In this document: one piece after another, positions 22,562-34,255 of the stretch
Numbering within the stretch: position 1 is the first letter of the stretch
Layout of the letters: each line of letters begins with the position of its first letter
The notes under the pieces: model-generated
What the model was told of the DNA's origin: nothing
What the model saw: only the letters and a program-made list of their open reading frames with translations
Databases searched by the model: none
Position numbers and translations under genes: made by a program
Source of the DNA: Aurifilum marmelostoma
Lineage: Eukaryota; Ascomycota; Sordariomycetes; Diaporthales; Cryphonectriaceae
NCBI GenBank assembly: GCA_027559495.1
Contig: JAMXSV010000017.1
Location: forward strand, 1,860,001-1,924,000
Length of the DNA stretch: 64,000 nt
Reading direction: 5' to 3'

Positions 22562-23239
22562 TCTTCTATGCTATAACAACCTTGACCACCAATACCCTGT
22601 TCAGACTCTGGAGGCGGAGGCTTGTCTCTGGACTGTGCAAGCTGTAAGAATGGTCCAGCCATAGCTACTGGTTTGGAAGCAAATTGATTACAAAACGACA
22701 TGCGAGAACTACGTCAAGTTTACAAAAGTTCGCATCGAAGCAGAGGATTGTGCCTCTACTTCTATGCCTTTCACTAGGGCCTCTACTCAATTGGATGGGG
22801 CATGTGCTCGAATACTTTTCTGAGCTCTATCAAGGCGCTTCTGTTTGATTATATTTGCTTCTTCTCTATTGTGGGATATGAGTCAACTTTTCCTGAAGTA
22901 CAGCCTAATTGATGATTAATACTTCCCCATCATTGTCAATATCTATGTCCTTCTTGTGTCGTTCTCCAGCGCTTGATTGTAGTTATTGTGCACAGTCTTG
23001 CCGTTGCACACGCGCCTCATGAGACGTAGGCAGATAGGTGTCTGCTGTGATGTTTCATCCAGTGCTGTTATGGCTTCGTATTTTCTACGGCCGCATGATG
23101 ATCACTGGCTGGTATCAGACTGGTTTCAAGCGTACGAGGGTATATTTCGGGCCTTTATCATCGAGACCGGACCTTCCGGAGACCATTCAACAAGTTCAGC
23201 GGACGGAAAGACTGTTAATCATAACCATCTAGTAAGCAT

Positions 23240-23597
23240 TCAAGATCTGAGGCCGCTAGGTCCAACCTGGCGTTCATAATGCTGTTTATTTTGAACTTGA
23301 AACATCTGCATGTTAGTAGCGCTGCACTGCTGTCTTGTAGTCAGGTGTTATTATACAATATCTGGGTTCCTTGTGTGCCCGTTTCCGCTCGACCAGGGTA
23401 TCTTAGTTGTATGTACTTACACTTGCGTCGAGGTCGTAATTGTTGGTTTTGAAGTGCACGGGGTCTATTGCAGCAGAGAATGAGACCATAGTGACTGTGT
23501 CGTCGGCATTGGGAGCGAAGTTAGCCTGTAGCCTGAAGGTTATCGGGGCGCCGTCAGAGCCAGCCAAGGGGGCATTTGATGTCAAGCTACAACGCTG
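23240..23597 (-). pseudogene. Gene fragment, two exon-like blocks, family unknown
   Basis: About 55 residues around APITFRLQANFAPNADDTV read like real protein and run to a GTAAGT donor at 23420-23415. An intron of 115 nt with a CTAAC branch and CAG acceptor would join in phase 0 to a 22-codon block ending at 23240. I cannot find a start codon or upstream exon that fits, so this is either a remnant or the 3' end of a gene with a hard-to-see first exon. Function not recognised. Confidence 0.25.
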
Positions 23598-26500
23598 TTC
23601 GGTGTTTAGAATCGAATGCACTGAATCCAGGAGCTTCAGGGTCACACAAGCTTTTGAAGCATGAACAGATGCAAAATAACCTAAACACCTTCCTTGCCGG
23701 GTTTTCGTCAAGTACAATTGCACAACACTTCTTGGGCAAGATCCGTGCAAATCGAGTATAGTAAGATAAGAGACTATAGCTAAGTACAACAACAACGCAA
23801 TTTAGATGCTCAGGGCATGTTCACGATACATAGACATCTCCTATAGGTGAATGCGAAGGAGGTTATGCCCTGCATTCCACAGTGGTGAGAGCCTCTCAAC
23901 GGTCTGATATCCCAGCGGGCCATTTCTGTCTCTGACATATAAGCTGAAGGCTTCGTCAATCCTTTGCTTCTCTAGTATGTCATGCAGCAAAGAAATCACG
24001 AGATATGATTCAAATCCCCCAGGCCATGGAGACTTCCCAAGGGTTGTTAATCCAGGTCCTCAGGGAGATCTCAGCTATTGTCCCTGCTATGATAACCTCT
24101 TCCGTCAAAGATCTTACCGCCGCATAAGCCCTATTATTTTGACTTGAGCATAAGTCGAGTGTTGATCAGACCCCGCAACACTACCTTCTATTTTGATATA
24201 AGCTTCAAGTTATCCTTCAGATGGTGTTTCAGAGAGACTTCGAGATAGGGAATGAAGAAAAAGCCCCGATGAGTACAGGTCGACCGAGCGTCGGGAGATC
24301 ATGAAGCCACACTAGATAGGTAACAACCTAAAGATGGACCTTGCCACAAATCTCAGCATACGCTGGGGGGCTAAAGCAAATGTCTTATGCGCTCATATGA
24401 CAAGGATTTTCGAACATTGAAGCCTACGGCATGTATCTGGACATGTTGATTGGCTGGGGTATTGTTTCGAGTCAGGCGCCTTGCATGGAGATGATGCCAG
24501 AGTTAGAGTATCGCGAACTCCGTCCCCCTTGAATCCCCTCTCCATCCTTCCTCCCTCTCATCCGCCCCGCCCCCGCCCCTTTCTCTTTCCCGACCCCTTT
24601 TTCCCTTCATGCTCAGCTGACCTAGAGCATAGTACTGCGACTCAAGGTTTCGAATGGTGTCGTCTGAACAGAAGCATGCTACCTTATCTTAAGGATGTAC
24701 ATTCCAAAGTAATGCCGAATCCCAGAGAGTAGCAGTAGAGCATGAACACGAGGAAGCTCTCTCAGGACTATGAGCTCATCAGTGCGCAAATGAATCTCTG
24801 AGCTAGAAATCCCTTCTATAACATAGCTGTCATGCTTGATAATTGGGATGGTACAGCATATCACCTTGACTTCTGATTTTCTTTCTGGTAATTATATCAG
24901 CAGGTCCCTGGATTAAACATGTTTTCAGACCAATTATGACATACAATAAATCAATTCTTAACGTTCAGCCTTACTCCCTGTTCTCGATGGCATCAACTGC
25001 TTTCTCTGTAATCACTGGTGGAGTAGCATAAGTGGGAAATATTCAGTAGTCGACTGTGCTGGTTGTCAAGACTAAAGATAGAATGTAGATGGTATCAGAT
25101 GACTTGTTGGGGTCACCATCAGAGCACAGACATTCATCTGAAGTTGTCTGTCCGAGAAAATCAGGGCATAAAGCTGAAGACCAACAGAATTTGGCCCTCA
25201 GGCCGAAACAACATGGGAGGGCATGTAGGAGGAATGGAAATATCATCATTCCGCGTCCAGACGCAGCCCAACTGCCCCATCGTACACCGAAGTCTCCATC
25301 ATAGCCCACCACATGGACACGAGATCTGGTAACGTATGCAACACAGAGGATTCGTTACGACATCCGAATGTAAGCCGCAATGCAGCCACCCCGCCGAGGT
25401 CTACTGAGGTTGCTTCAGCAGGCCCGTTCAAGCTCTTTCAGACCTTGAACTTCCAAGGTTGGCTATCTGCCTTCAGCCAGTCCATACGGGCGGGTTCAAG
25501 ACTGAGAGATCTGTCTAGGGAATTTTTTTCTTCTTCTTCTTCCCTTTGTTAAGCATACCCGTGGACGTCAATATCTTTCAAGGATTGTCTTCTCCGTGAT
25601 CCGCCGTCATGAGAGTGGGCCGAGGCTTTCAGGATCCACTCTTACGCTTAGGCAAACTCATGACCTCGGGAGCGGCTATAGCCTTGTTAAGTAAATATGT
25701 CGATGGATATTTGGTACTCGCGAGACAATACGTCTGAAGCATATAGCGATTCCAGCTGGAGTGCGAGCACACGAGGCATCTATGGGCACGTCAGCACGTA
25801 TGACATAGCCTGAATGTCAATATGGAGCCCCGGGTTTATGGTTTGGACTTGCGTGCCCGGAAGTTCGATTTAAACGTCCCAGCTTTGAAGGGTAAAGTAG
25901 CCACCTGTATGGAATCTAAATAGCAAAAGCCTGCACAGCCTCGTCCCCCCTCAATATTTGACTCCAGCACTCATGTTGCTTCGCGAATCGCAACATCACG
26001 GATCCGAATCTGAAACGGATCCGGCCAATACCACGAGGAGTGCGATGTGTTGACACAGCAGATTGCCCGCAAGCAAGATTCTAAGGGGAAGCAAATTGTC
26101 ATTAATCGTGTGGTGTCACTCACTAATAGTAAATAAGGGTTGTTGCGGAGTAAAGATTGAAACTGCGCGTTGTCACTAGTCACGGTGTTCTATGGTAGTA
26201 TTTTCATTAACCTCTAACACCGGCCCGAGTAGGCCCTCAGCTATCTCGACACGACTCTACTGTTGCGCAGCTATATCATAATATCAGACGATAAGAAGTG
26301 TGTGGGGGAACATACCTAAGTAGCCAGCGAAGACGACCATTCTTTTCGAACCCGTGCGAGAAACCTGCTGCGCCAAGCAAGCCCTGCATCGTCTTGGCGA
26401 GGCTTGGCATGAAACATGAAGGTTCGTGTAACAAGCAATCTTGACGTCGTGTCTTGATCCCCAATGCACCAGGGCGCAGTCCTCTGGCGGCATCAGCTTG

Positions 26501-27951
26501 GTCTCGAAGAAGACATCATAAAGAGACAATCAGATGGAAATGACAAGGTAGATAAGCTTTGAGAATGCCTTGGCATGGAGGCCACCTGGGCTTTTGAAGC
26601 ATTAAATCCAATGATAATACTTGATGGATCTGCGCCTGGCATGCTCGCTCGCGAGGACCCAGTTTATCAACTGGTTCCGGGTTGCGCCCAACAGTTGTTT
26701 GGTGTCGTAATAGGCTTTGAAAGTTCCGAGCATGTCGCCGAGTACCACCCTTGTTGTTTGGTTTCATGCTCTCCAAAGTGAGGTTGTCCTGTTTCATTGG
26801 GCGTTGCCGTTCCGGCTTTTCTCTGTCGTCACATCACATTGCATCTATTATTAGATGTGACGCCCCTGCGTTGTGCATCGTTGTTGAGGCCTTTGAGAAT
26901 CATGTACGCGCCCTTGAGGTGTAATCTCCTCGCCAGTGTAGTGTTTTCACGAGCTCGCTGGGCGAAGATGGGCATGCCTGATCCACTCTCACGAGGAGGC
27001 CAGCGGTCGATTCTAGGTCTACCGTGGTTAGCACTTTCGAAGGGAGTGACTCACAGGAAAAGCATGCATGAGACGGCCTCATTTTCTTTAATGGGTTATT
27101 GAGCCCCGGTCCAGTGTAAAAGGCATCCCATGGGATGCTTTCATCGAGCCTGGGCTTCACCTTGTCGACGCTTGTCGAGGCTAAATAAATGCAAAACCAG
27201 TGTTAGCGAGTCACGCATGTGACCCCCACGGATCGTCAACCTGCAGAGCCGCCGGCGTGATACTCGAAGGCGGTTGTTTCCTAAACATAGAACCCCAATT
27301 TTCTATAATTCCAACATGGCCCTTGCCTGCAGGACTGCGGAGGAGTTACCATCTTGGTCCCCGAGAGAGAAACAAGCACATTCTTAAAACTCTCCGAATG
27401 ATAGTCCCTACGGTAATTGTTGTATATACACTTTGTAGAACAAACTTTTGTTCTACATTGCACTACACATACGTACAACAGTCGGGACTTGCCCATGTTC
27501 ACGACTATATATATTATACATGCATAGATCCATACATATCCAGATGAATATATATATGTTTCTATAGCAACAGCTGTTATACCCACGACGTAGACCGCTT
27601 GGGCCACAGCAGCCTTGATACAACGATTCAGCTGAGCGGGCGAGGCACAACACACCTATACCATGCCCATTCTATCTACGTATAATAATATAAGCGCAAC
27701 ATCGTGAAAGATCAGATGAGTCTTAGACCACCATGTCAGGTGTCCAAGTGTGTTCTAAATAAATCATGCTTGTCAGGGGGCTTGCACCCCTCCCCCTCCC
27801 CGCAACCTATTTCTTATCCCGCAGAGGGGAATTCTCCGCCGCGGGCTAGTGTTTTCCATTGCTAACCACCATCCTCTTCGGACCAGAAGTGCTTCAAGAA
27901 GCTCTGGAACTAGGACTTTGCCTCATTGACTAGGTTCTACCTCAGACTAAC

Positions 27952-28465
27952 ATGCCCTGTCAACGCTGCACCCCGCACTTATTCCCAGTATTATTGCTGC
28001 ACGCTATTATAGCTTATGCCTGTTGGTTGCGTCTCACTCGCCCCTTGGAGCCCTTCCTGGACACACCTTCTTCGTCCGTGAGGGCTGTTACTATTGGAGA
28101 AGACCACCACCACGGGGGCAATCACTCCAGCATTCCTCGCAAGGGTCGGGGGTGACTGTGGGAATATCTCAACTGCCCAGGAGTCTACTCTGTTTTTTAC
28201 TTGACCACTACTTGACCAGGAAATCATGGGTCTTGATCCATCTTTGGACTATAACATCCCGAACACCGAAGGGTGGTCGTATGTGTTGTTCACTGACGAT
28301 CCTTCTGGGCATGGGGCACATCAAGTCTCCAGCCATACTACTATGTACTGCCAGGGGTCAATGAGCTCCCTGTATGAGGCGAGATCAAGCATCTGGCATG
28401 GCCGTCTGGTCCCCGGAGAGGCTGTGAGGGGCATGCTAAGAATTGACGAAATTGGGATGATTTGA
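27952..28465 (+). CDS. Hypothetical small protein, possibly secreted
   Basis: Two open frames join in phase 0 through a 142-nt GT-AG intron (28078-28219) to give about 122 residues. The first exon has a hydrophobic run (FPVLLLHAIIAYACWL) that could be a signal peptide or anchor. The second exon starts near MGLDPSLDYNIPN and has a compact, polar composition. No domain is recognised and the splice is my inference. Confidence 0.27.
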
Positions 28466-28576
28466 TATTAGAGCAACTAAGCAGTTAACACTAATGTGTA
28501 ACGCGAAACCAAAGTATTGTACCATCTCACGGAAGCAAAATCACACACAGGAGCCCAGGCACGAGCGATTGTAGTC

Positions 28577-28584
28577 TATATAAA
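28577..28584 (+). promoter_or_regulatory. TATA box of the sulfate permease gene
   Basis: TATATAAA lies about 165 bp upstream of the permease ATG. Confidence 0.5.
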
Positions 28585-28748
28585 CTGCCAGTGAATCTCG
28601 GAAACCTTAAAGAAGCCAATGCTCATGCTACGGGAAAAAGACAGTCCACCACCTCCTTCTTATCAATATATGTCAAATACTCACAACCTCAGAAATCGAT
28701 CAACCTTTGGGACTTGGCCCTGTTTTCCAAGTTTGTCATTGAGTCATC

Positions 28749-29150
28749 ATGAAGGTCCTTGACATCGTCAAAGACGACTTGCGGACGGACGTGACCTGGA
28801 ATAGAGTCAGCCGTCTCGCAACCCAAGGCAGCCGAGCACTTCCTTCTGCCTCTGCGCAGTATCTTCTGGACAAGGTGCCTATTGTGCAATGGCTCCCTCG
28901 CTACAACCCGCGATGGATCATCAACGACATCATCGCGGGTCTCACCTTGGGGTTGATGCTCATCCCGCAAGGCATATCGTATGCTACCCTAGCGACGATT
29001 CCTGTGCAGTATGGTCTCATGTCTAGCTGGTTTCCGAGTGCCCTATACACAATCATGGGGACCACGAAAGGTGATGTTCATTTCTGTTATGAATCTTTCC
29101 GATGGAAGAGTGTGAGACACACACACAGACACACACACACACACACACAC

Positions 29151-29189
<39 letters not shown>

Positions 29190-31015
29190 TCATCAAAGTT
29201 CTAACAAGTTTTCTTCAATCAGATCTATCCACCGGTCCGACCTCCCTCATCGGTCTTCTCACGGCCAAAGTGATCGTGGATCTGGGCACAGACACAATCT
29301 ACACCCCTCAGCAGATTGCCTCAGCTGTGGCTCTCATGATGGGGGTATACGGAATGATCCTCGGGTTCCTGAAGCTTGGTTTTCTCCTGGAGTTTGTCTC
29401 CATCCCCATAACCACCGGCTTCATCTCGGCCGTGGCAATCACCATCATCCTCAACCAGATGGGATCCTTCTTTGGCACAGACGTCTCGTCTTCGGCCAAG
29501 GCCTACACCCAGATCCGTGAGACCTTCCAGTTCCTCCCCCAGGCCAACGGGCTCACCTGCGCCATCGGCTTCTCCACGATAGTATTCCTCAAGCTGCTCG
29601 AGGAGGGCGGCAAGAGGTGGGGCGACAGGTACAAGGTCATGTGGATATTGTCCATCACCAGGGCGTTCTTAGCCCTTGTGCTCTTCACAGGTATCAGCTA
29701 CGTGGTGAACCACACCCGGGACCCCGACGACTATCTCTGGAAAGTAGTAGAGCTCTCGGCAGACGGCCAGCAAGCCCCGGTCATACCCTCGGGCTCTCTC
29801 ATCGGCCAGGTCGCGTCGGGCTCCATCACTGTTTTCATCGGCGCCACCATCGAGCACACGGCCATCGCGCGCGCCTTTGGCATCCGCAACAACTACGCGC
29901 CCGATCAGAGCCAGGAGCTGTGCTACTTTGGCGTGTGCAACTTCTTCAACAGCTTCTTCCACTCCATGGGCGTGGGCGGCGCCATGTCGCGGACCTCGGT
30001 CAACTCGTCGTGCAAGGTCAAGTCGCCGCTGTCGGGCATCTTCACCACGGCGGTGATCCTCGTCGTCATCTACGAGCTGTCGGGCACGCTGTACTGGATC
30101 CCCAAGACCACGCTGGCCGCCATCATCATCTGCGCCGTGTGGCCGCTCATCTACCCCCCTTCGGCGTTTTACCGCTTCTGGAAGACCTCCCTGGTTGATT
30201 TCATCTCGTCCATGCTGGCGTTCTGGCTGAGCCTGTTCTACTCCACCGAGTTTGGCATCTTCATCCCCATCGCCTTCAACATCGTGTACAACATCCTCCG
30301 CCAGACCTTTGCCTCTGTAACCGCCTCTCCCGCTCCCGCGCGGTCCGAGCTCGCCTCGTCGCTCGACGCCGCAAGGGGTCTGCCCCCGAGCCACATCGCC
30401 GACGGCATGCTGCAGGACGTCCACGTCTTCCGCTTCAACGAGTCCCTCTTCTTCCCCAACTCGTACCGCCTCACGCAGCGCGTCCTCGACTCGGTCCAGA
30501 CCCACCACAAGCCCGCGTACGACGGCTCCCACGGCGCAGAGCGGGAGCGCAACTGGTCCGTCAGCGCCGAGAAGCGCCTCGACCGGCTGCGGAGGGCCGC
30601 TGGCGTGTCTGACCCGAGCGTGCTGCCGCCCCTGGGCCTCGTGGTGCTGGACTTTGGCAGGGTGAACTACGTCGACACCACGGCCGTCTCGCACCTGCGG
30701 ACTCTTGTGCGCGAGGTCCAGCGGTATGGTGGCAAAGACGTTGAGTTCCGCTTTGTGGACATGACGCCCCATGTCAGGCTGCGGTTTACCCGCGCTGGCT
30801 GGCAGATCATGGATGCTCACCATGAGGCCTACGCCGGGACGGAGAGTGGCGACGGCGGGATGGCAGAGATCACGATTCTTTATCCTTCTGTTGCTGAGGC
30901 GGTCATGACGCCTCGGACGGAGAGATATCCTGAGGATCACGGGATGGAGAAGCTCGAGAAGATGGATACGGCTGACACTGACAAGCCCACCGCCTCGTAT
31001 CGGGAGCAGGTGTAG
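28749..31015 (+). CDS. SulP-family sulfate/anion permease with STAS domain
   Basis: Two exons (28749-29070, 29223-31015) give 704 residues of a plasma-membrane anion transporter that typically takes up sulfate with protons. The SulP signature is clear at about residues 65-95: LGLMLIPQGISYATLA followed by QYGLMSSWFPSALYT. About a dozen hydrophobic segments follow to roughly residue 430. The C-terminal third is a cytosolic STAS domain (GLVVLDFGRVNYVDTTAV, FRFVDMTPHVRLRFTRAGW). The splice restores TTKDLSTGPTSLIGLL, the expected SulP sequence. The 152-nt intron is mostly AC and GA dinucleotide repeats, so translations running through it (THTH, ERER) are artefacts. It is convergent with the dihydroorotate dehydrogenase gene. 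The sulfate substrate is a family inference. Confidence 0.94.
29117..29186 (+). repeat. Compound microsatellite (AC)n-(GA)n in an intron
   Basis: An AC tract (29117-29150, one interruption) is followed by a GA tract (29153-29186). Both lie inside the single intron of the sulfate permease gene, between its donor and its branch site. Confidence 0.95.
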
Positions 31016-31480
31016 AGGAAGAAGGGGAAGGAGGAGGAGAGAGACAGAGTGTATGGGTTGTGGGCTCTTGTCGGGTGTATGAGATATATCATTGAGCTGG
31101 ACTCAATCTGTCTTGTCAGGCTGGGTTTCAGTGCAAGATCAAGTGAGATAGGTACACGGATTGTTCATTTATTTTTCTTACTAGTTGCCGCACACTCCTT
31201 CAAGTATCTTGTCAACTTATGTATAGAAATCCCATTAGGAGTTTTTTGAAAATCAACTTGATTTTTGCAGCCAACCTATCAATCCGTTACCTCTGCTTTG
31301 ATACATACCTAACATCAACCAAAGGAGCAGACATCACATAGAGGGAATAATCGTCTTGTTATTTCAGAACAGAGACAAAATATGCCCACAGTCCACATAT
31401 ATATACAGGTTGTCACATGTAATACCGCAAAGATGCTCTTACGAAACACTTTTTCTTTTGTCTATTGATCATCCTCTTCT
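31016..31480. other. Intergenic between convergent genes
   Basis: This 465-bp spacer holds the two 3' ends of the permease and dehydrogenase genes. No other feature is seen. Confidence 0.5.
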
Positions 31481-33067
31481 CTATGCACTTCCACCTTCCA
31501 GCTTCTTCCTCATCTCGCCCTTTATCCTCGTAACAGTGCCCGCCCCGCCATAGACCATTCCAGTATAGATCATAGCCACGCTCGCACCGGCATTCAAGAC
31601 CTTGAGCGCCTGCTCGCCGTTCTTGATTCCGCCTGTAGCAAATAGGACCTTTTGAGGTGCCTGCTGCTTCTCGTGCTTGCCACTCTCCACCACGGCAGCA
31701 GCAGAGGTGCCCTGTACCGGCGCCGAGTCTACTCGCATCGAGTAATCGTCCAGCATCTTCCGGTACCTCCCAACCAAATCCAGTGTCCTCTCGAACATGG
31801 CCGGGCCAGAGAATCCACCCGTCTCCATCAGCGCGTTCCTCTCGTGCTGCATGAGCCGCACGCCCTCGGGCACAAGCCCTGCTCTCCGCTTGGTGGTGTT
31901 GCCCACAATCACACCGTCGACGCCGCTCATGTACACAGCCTGGACGATTCCTTCCATCTGCGCGACCTCGTCCTCATCAGGCGACACCTTGACCATGACT
32001 CTAGGCTTTGTTCTTCTCTGCGTACGCTGTGCCTCGCCCACGACGGCAGCCAGGATCCGGCCCAGCGGCTCGGCGGCCTGTAGGTCGCGCAGGCCAGGCG
32101 TGTTGGGGGAGCTGACGTTGACAACCAGCACGTCGGCGTAGGGGGCGAGGCGGTTGACGCAGTAGACATAGTCCCGCGCCACAGCGTCCACATCACGCTC
32201 GTCCGTCTCCTTTTGTTTGGCGACCTGCACGCACAGCAGCCGGCCGGGAAGCAGGCTGCCAGGAGGCACATCCACGCCGCCCTCGCCGTTCAGAACAGCC
32301 TGCTCTGTGAGCCCGACAGACATGGCGAACCTCCTGACACGCTCTCGCAGCCGGGCGGCCATGGCGTCGGCGCCGCGGCTGTTCAGACCGTACCGGTTGA
32401 CCATGCCCTCTACGGCGGGTACGCGCCACACACGCGGCTTGGGGTTGCCTTCCTGCGGGCGCGGCGTGCACCCGCCGACCTCAACGACGCCAGCGCCCAG
32501 GTCGAATAGGGCGTCAGGGATCTCGGCGTCCTTATCCAGGCCGGCGGAAATGCCGATGGGGTTTGCCAGGGTGGTGTTGAAGACGGTCACGGCAAGGTCC
32601 GAGGGCTCGCGCACGATGCCTGGGGTGCGGGTGGGCCGCTCACGCGGGTTGAGGCCCAGCTCGCGGAGGAACTTGAGGGCGCGGGTGCCGACATGGTGGG
32701 CATCTTCAGCGTCGGGATAGATGGCGCGGAGAAGTGGAGGGACTAGCCACTGGTGGTACGAGGCGCGGGTGTCGGTTGCGTAGAGATAGGCGAGCGTGAG
32801 GGTCGCTGCGAGTGTGGTCGTGAGGGCGAGGGTCCCGAGACGAAGAGGGCGGCGTGGAGGGGAAGACGGTCTCGAGGCAGCAGCAGCAGCAGGAGAAGGA
32901 GGAGGAGGAGGTACAGCAGCCGGGGTAGAAGCTGGGGAGGAGGCCGTCGCCGTCGAGGAGGTGGCCCGTCGCGTGAAGATGGTCGACAGGCGAGGTCGAG
33001 CCGCCGCTCTAGGGAGACGAAGTGTGGCGAGTTGAGGCGACAGACCTCGTGTTATCGGATGGGCCAT
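31481..33067 (-). CDS. Dihydroorotate dehydrogenase (quinone), class 2, mitochondrial
   Basis: The enzyme oxidises dihydroorotate to orotate, the fourth step of pyrimidine synthesis, and passes electrons through FMN to ubiquinone in the inner mitochondrial membrane. The single exon encodes 528 residues. The first 45 residues are rich in Arg, Ser, Ala and Thr and look like a mitochondrial targeting peptide. A hydrophobic segment (LALTTTLAATLTLAYLY) at about residues 75-95 would anchor it. The core has AGLDKDAEIPDAL, NRYGLNSRG, NVSSPNTPGLRDL (with the class 2 catalytic Ser), GVIVGNTT and ATGGIKNGEQALKVLNAGAS for FMN phosphate. Length and layout match fungal homologues (Neurospora pyr-1, Schizosaccharomyces ura3, Candida URA9). 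This is an essential housekeeping gene. Confidence 0.96.
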   Translation of the reverse strand: MAHPITRGLSPQLATLRLPRAAARPRLSTIFTRRATSSTATASSPASTPAAVPPPPPSPAAAAASRPSSPPRRPLRLGTLALTTTLAATLTLAYLYATDTRASYHQWLVPPLLRAIYPDAEDAHHVGTRALKFLRELGLNPRERPTRTPGIVREPSDLAVTVFNTTLANPIGISAGLDKDAEIPDALFDLGAGVVEVGGCTPRPQEGNPKPRVWRVPAVEGMVNRYGLNSRGADAMAARLRERVRRFAMSVGLTEQAVLNGEGGVDVPPGSLLPGRLLCVQVAKQKETDERDVDAVARDYVYCVNRLAPYADVLVVNVSSPNTPGLRDLQAAEPLGRILAAVVGEAQRTQRRTKPRVMVKVSPDEDEVAQMEGIVQAVYMSGVDGVIVGNTTKRRAGLVPEGVRLMQHERNALMETGGFSGPAMFERTLDLVGRYRKMLDDYSMRVDSAPVQGTSAAAVVESGKHEKQQAPQKVLFATGGIKNGEQALKVLNAGASVAMIYTGMVYGGAGTVTRIKGEMRKKLEGGSA

Positions 33068-33414
33068 GGTGTAGGGGGGCCACCAGACTGCATCCAGCGC
33101 TCAATGGCTCTGTGGTGTGGACGAGGAGGAGGTTGAAGATGACGTGACTCGTTGGTTGAGCGGAAACAGAGCATCCAAAACTTGAAGGTCGAAGTTGCCG
33201 ATCCCTGGCATGTGTTCCGAGTACAGTAGCAGCGATTCCACACGCACTGTCTACATCGCAGAGACTTAGCACTAGACGCACAGTACAAATTTGTGATTGT
33301 CTTGCTATGTTGAATTCCTAACCTTTATATCCCGAAAACGCCGTCTATGCCATTTCTAACCTTCTAATGTGTATCCATATCGTCTGTCTAACGTGCAGAC
33401 CCAAAAGGAATATT
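33068..33414. other. Intergenic, dehydrogenase promoter
   Basis: This 347-bp spacer separates two minus-strand genes and should hold the promoter of the dihydroorotate dehydrogenase gene and the 3' end of neither opposite gene; no specific site is recognised. Confidence 0.4.
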
Positions 33415-34255
33415 CTAGGCGGTAATCATATCCACGGAGGACGGCGGTATCCTCCCCGCCGGCCTCTCTCTTCCTTCAGCCTCCTCTGCAAGCCTGTTGA
33501 GCCACGACAGATATGTTTGCCACCCGACAGCGATCGTCCCGGCAAATATGGATCGGTACTCGATAGGGATGAAGGTGAAGTTGATGGCGCTGACGGCAGG
33601 CCATACTTTCAGCGAGTTGATCATGCTGGTCGGGACCGTTCGTTTTATGCGCTCCCAGATCTCGACGAGGTTGTCGCCGGCCAGGAACGCCTGCATTCCA
33701 AAGAAGTACGTGTTGAACAGCGGTGTGAAGAAGCACTGGTTGATGGAGATCTTGGTGGCTAGCGACAGCAGCCAGGATGAGTAGTTGAAGTTGCGCGAGA
33801 GGAACAAGAACCTACGAGCCGCGAGAGATTGTTTGTTTTAGCAGTGGTCCAACAGAAGAATTACAGGATACACTGCTATCCCTCTCCTCACCAAACAACA
33901 GCTCGAGTCCTTACCATTCGAAGTTGGGGATCGAAATCAGGCCGCCGATGATCATGGCCCTGCCCGTCCTCTCTGGGTCATACCGCCTCCCGCTCATCTG
34001 CTGCGCAGATATGTCGCCGAGGCAGAAGATGGTCAGCGACGTGCACAGCTGGACGACCCAAGGCCTCTTCCTCTGCGCGCGGCCATATGCCTGTGTCGCT
34101 CGGGTCAGAGGGCCCAGTCTCAGCCAAAATGGCACGTCTGTCGTAGGTACGTTGTTGGGCCCGGGAATGGGGTTCTCGGACTTGTTGTTGCTGTTATTGG
34201 ACTGCCATCTCCGCTGCTGCCGGCGGGCGAGGGACTGGAACTGCTGCCGCAGCAT
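33415..34255 (-). CDS. Mpv17/PMP22-family membrane protein
   Basis: Two exons (34255-33915, 33811-33415) joined in phase 2 across a 103-nt intron give 245 residues. The N-terminus is basic with Gln/Arg/Asn (RRQQRRWQSNNSN), consistent with mitochondrial targeting. The core matches the Mpv17/PMP22 family: AYGRAQRKRPWVVQLCTS and LGDISAQQM near the start, then TKISINQCFFTPLFNTYFF, and a C-terminal WPAVSAINFTFIPIEYRSI block with a last helix (TYLSWLNRL). Four hydrophobic segments are visible. Family members form channels or help metabolite and stress homeostasis in mitochondria or peroxisomes; the yeast member is Sym1. This protein is longer than Sym1 and may be a paralogue rather than its orthologue. 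Confidence 0.9.

Larger units (their letters stand above)
22562..28748. other. Gene-poor stretch of about 6.2 kb
   Basis: Most of this stretch shows no convincing coding sequence, no long repeat and no transposon domain. Two weak candidates are listed separately: a minus-strand gene fragment near 23.4 kb and a small two-exon plus-strand frame near 28 kb. The last 170 bp hold the promoter of the sulfate permease. Confidence 0.5.

Noticed and set aside
29102..29222. Apparent N-terminus with THTHTH and ERERER repeats for the permease
   Set aside because: This is translation of the intron microsatellite; splicing at 29071-29222 gives the expected SulP sequence.
29669..30940. A 423-codon open frame on the minus strand inside the sulfate permease gene
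   Set aside because: It is antisense to a clear SulP/STAS protein and is rich in Arg, Gly, Asp and Val as expected for the mirror of GC-rich third positions.
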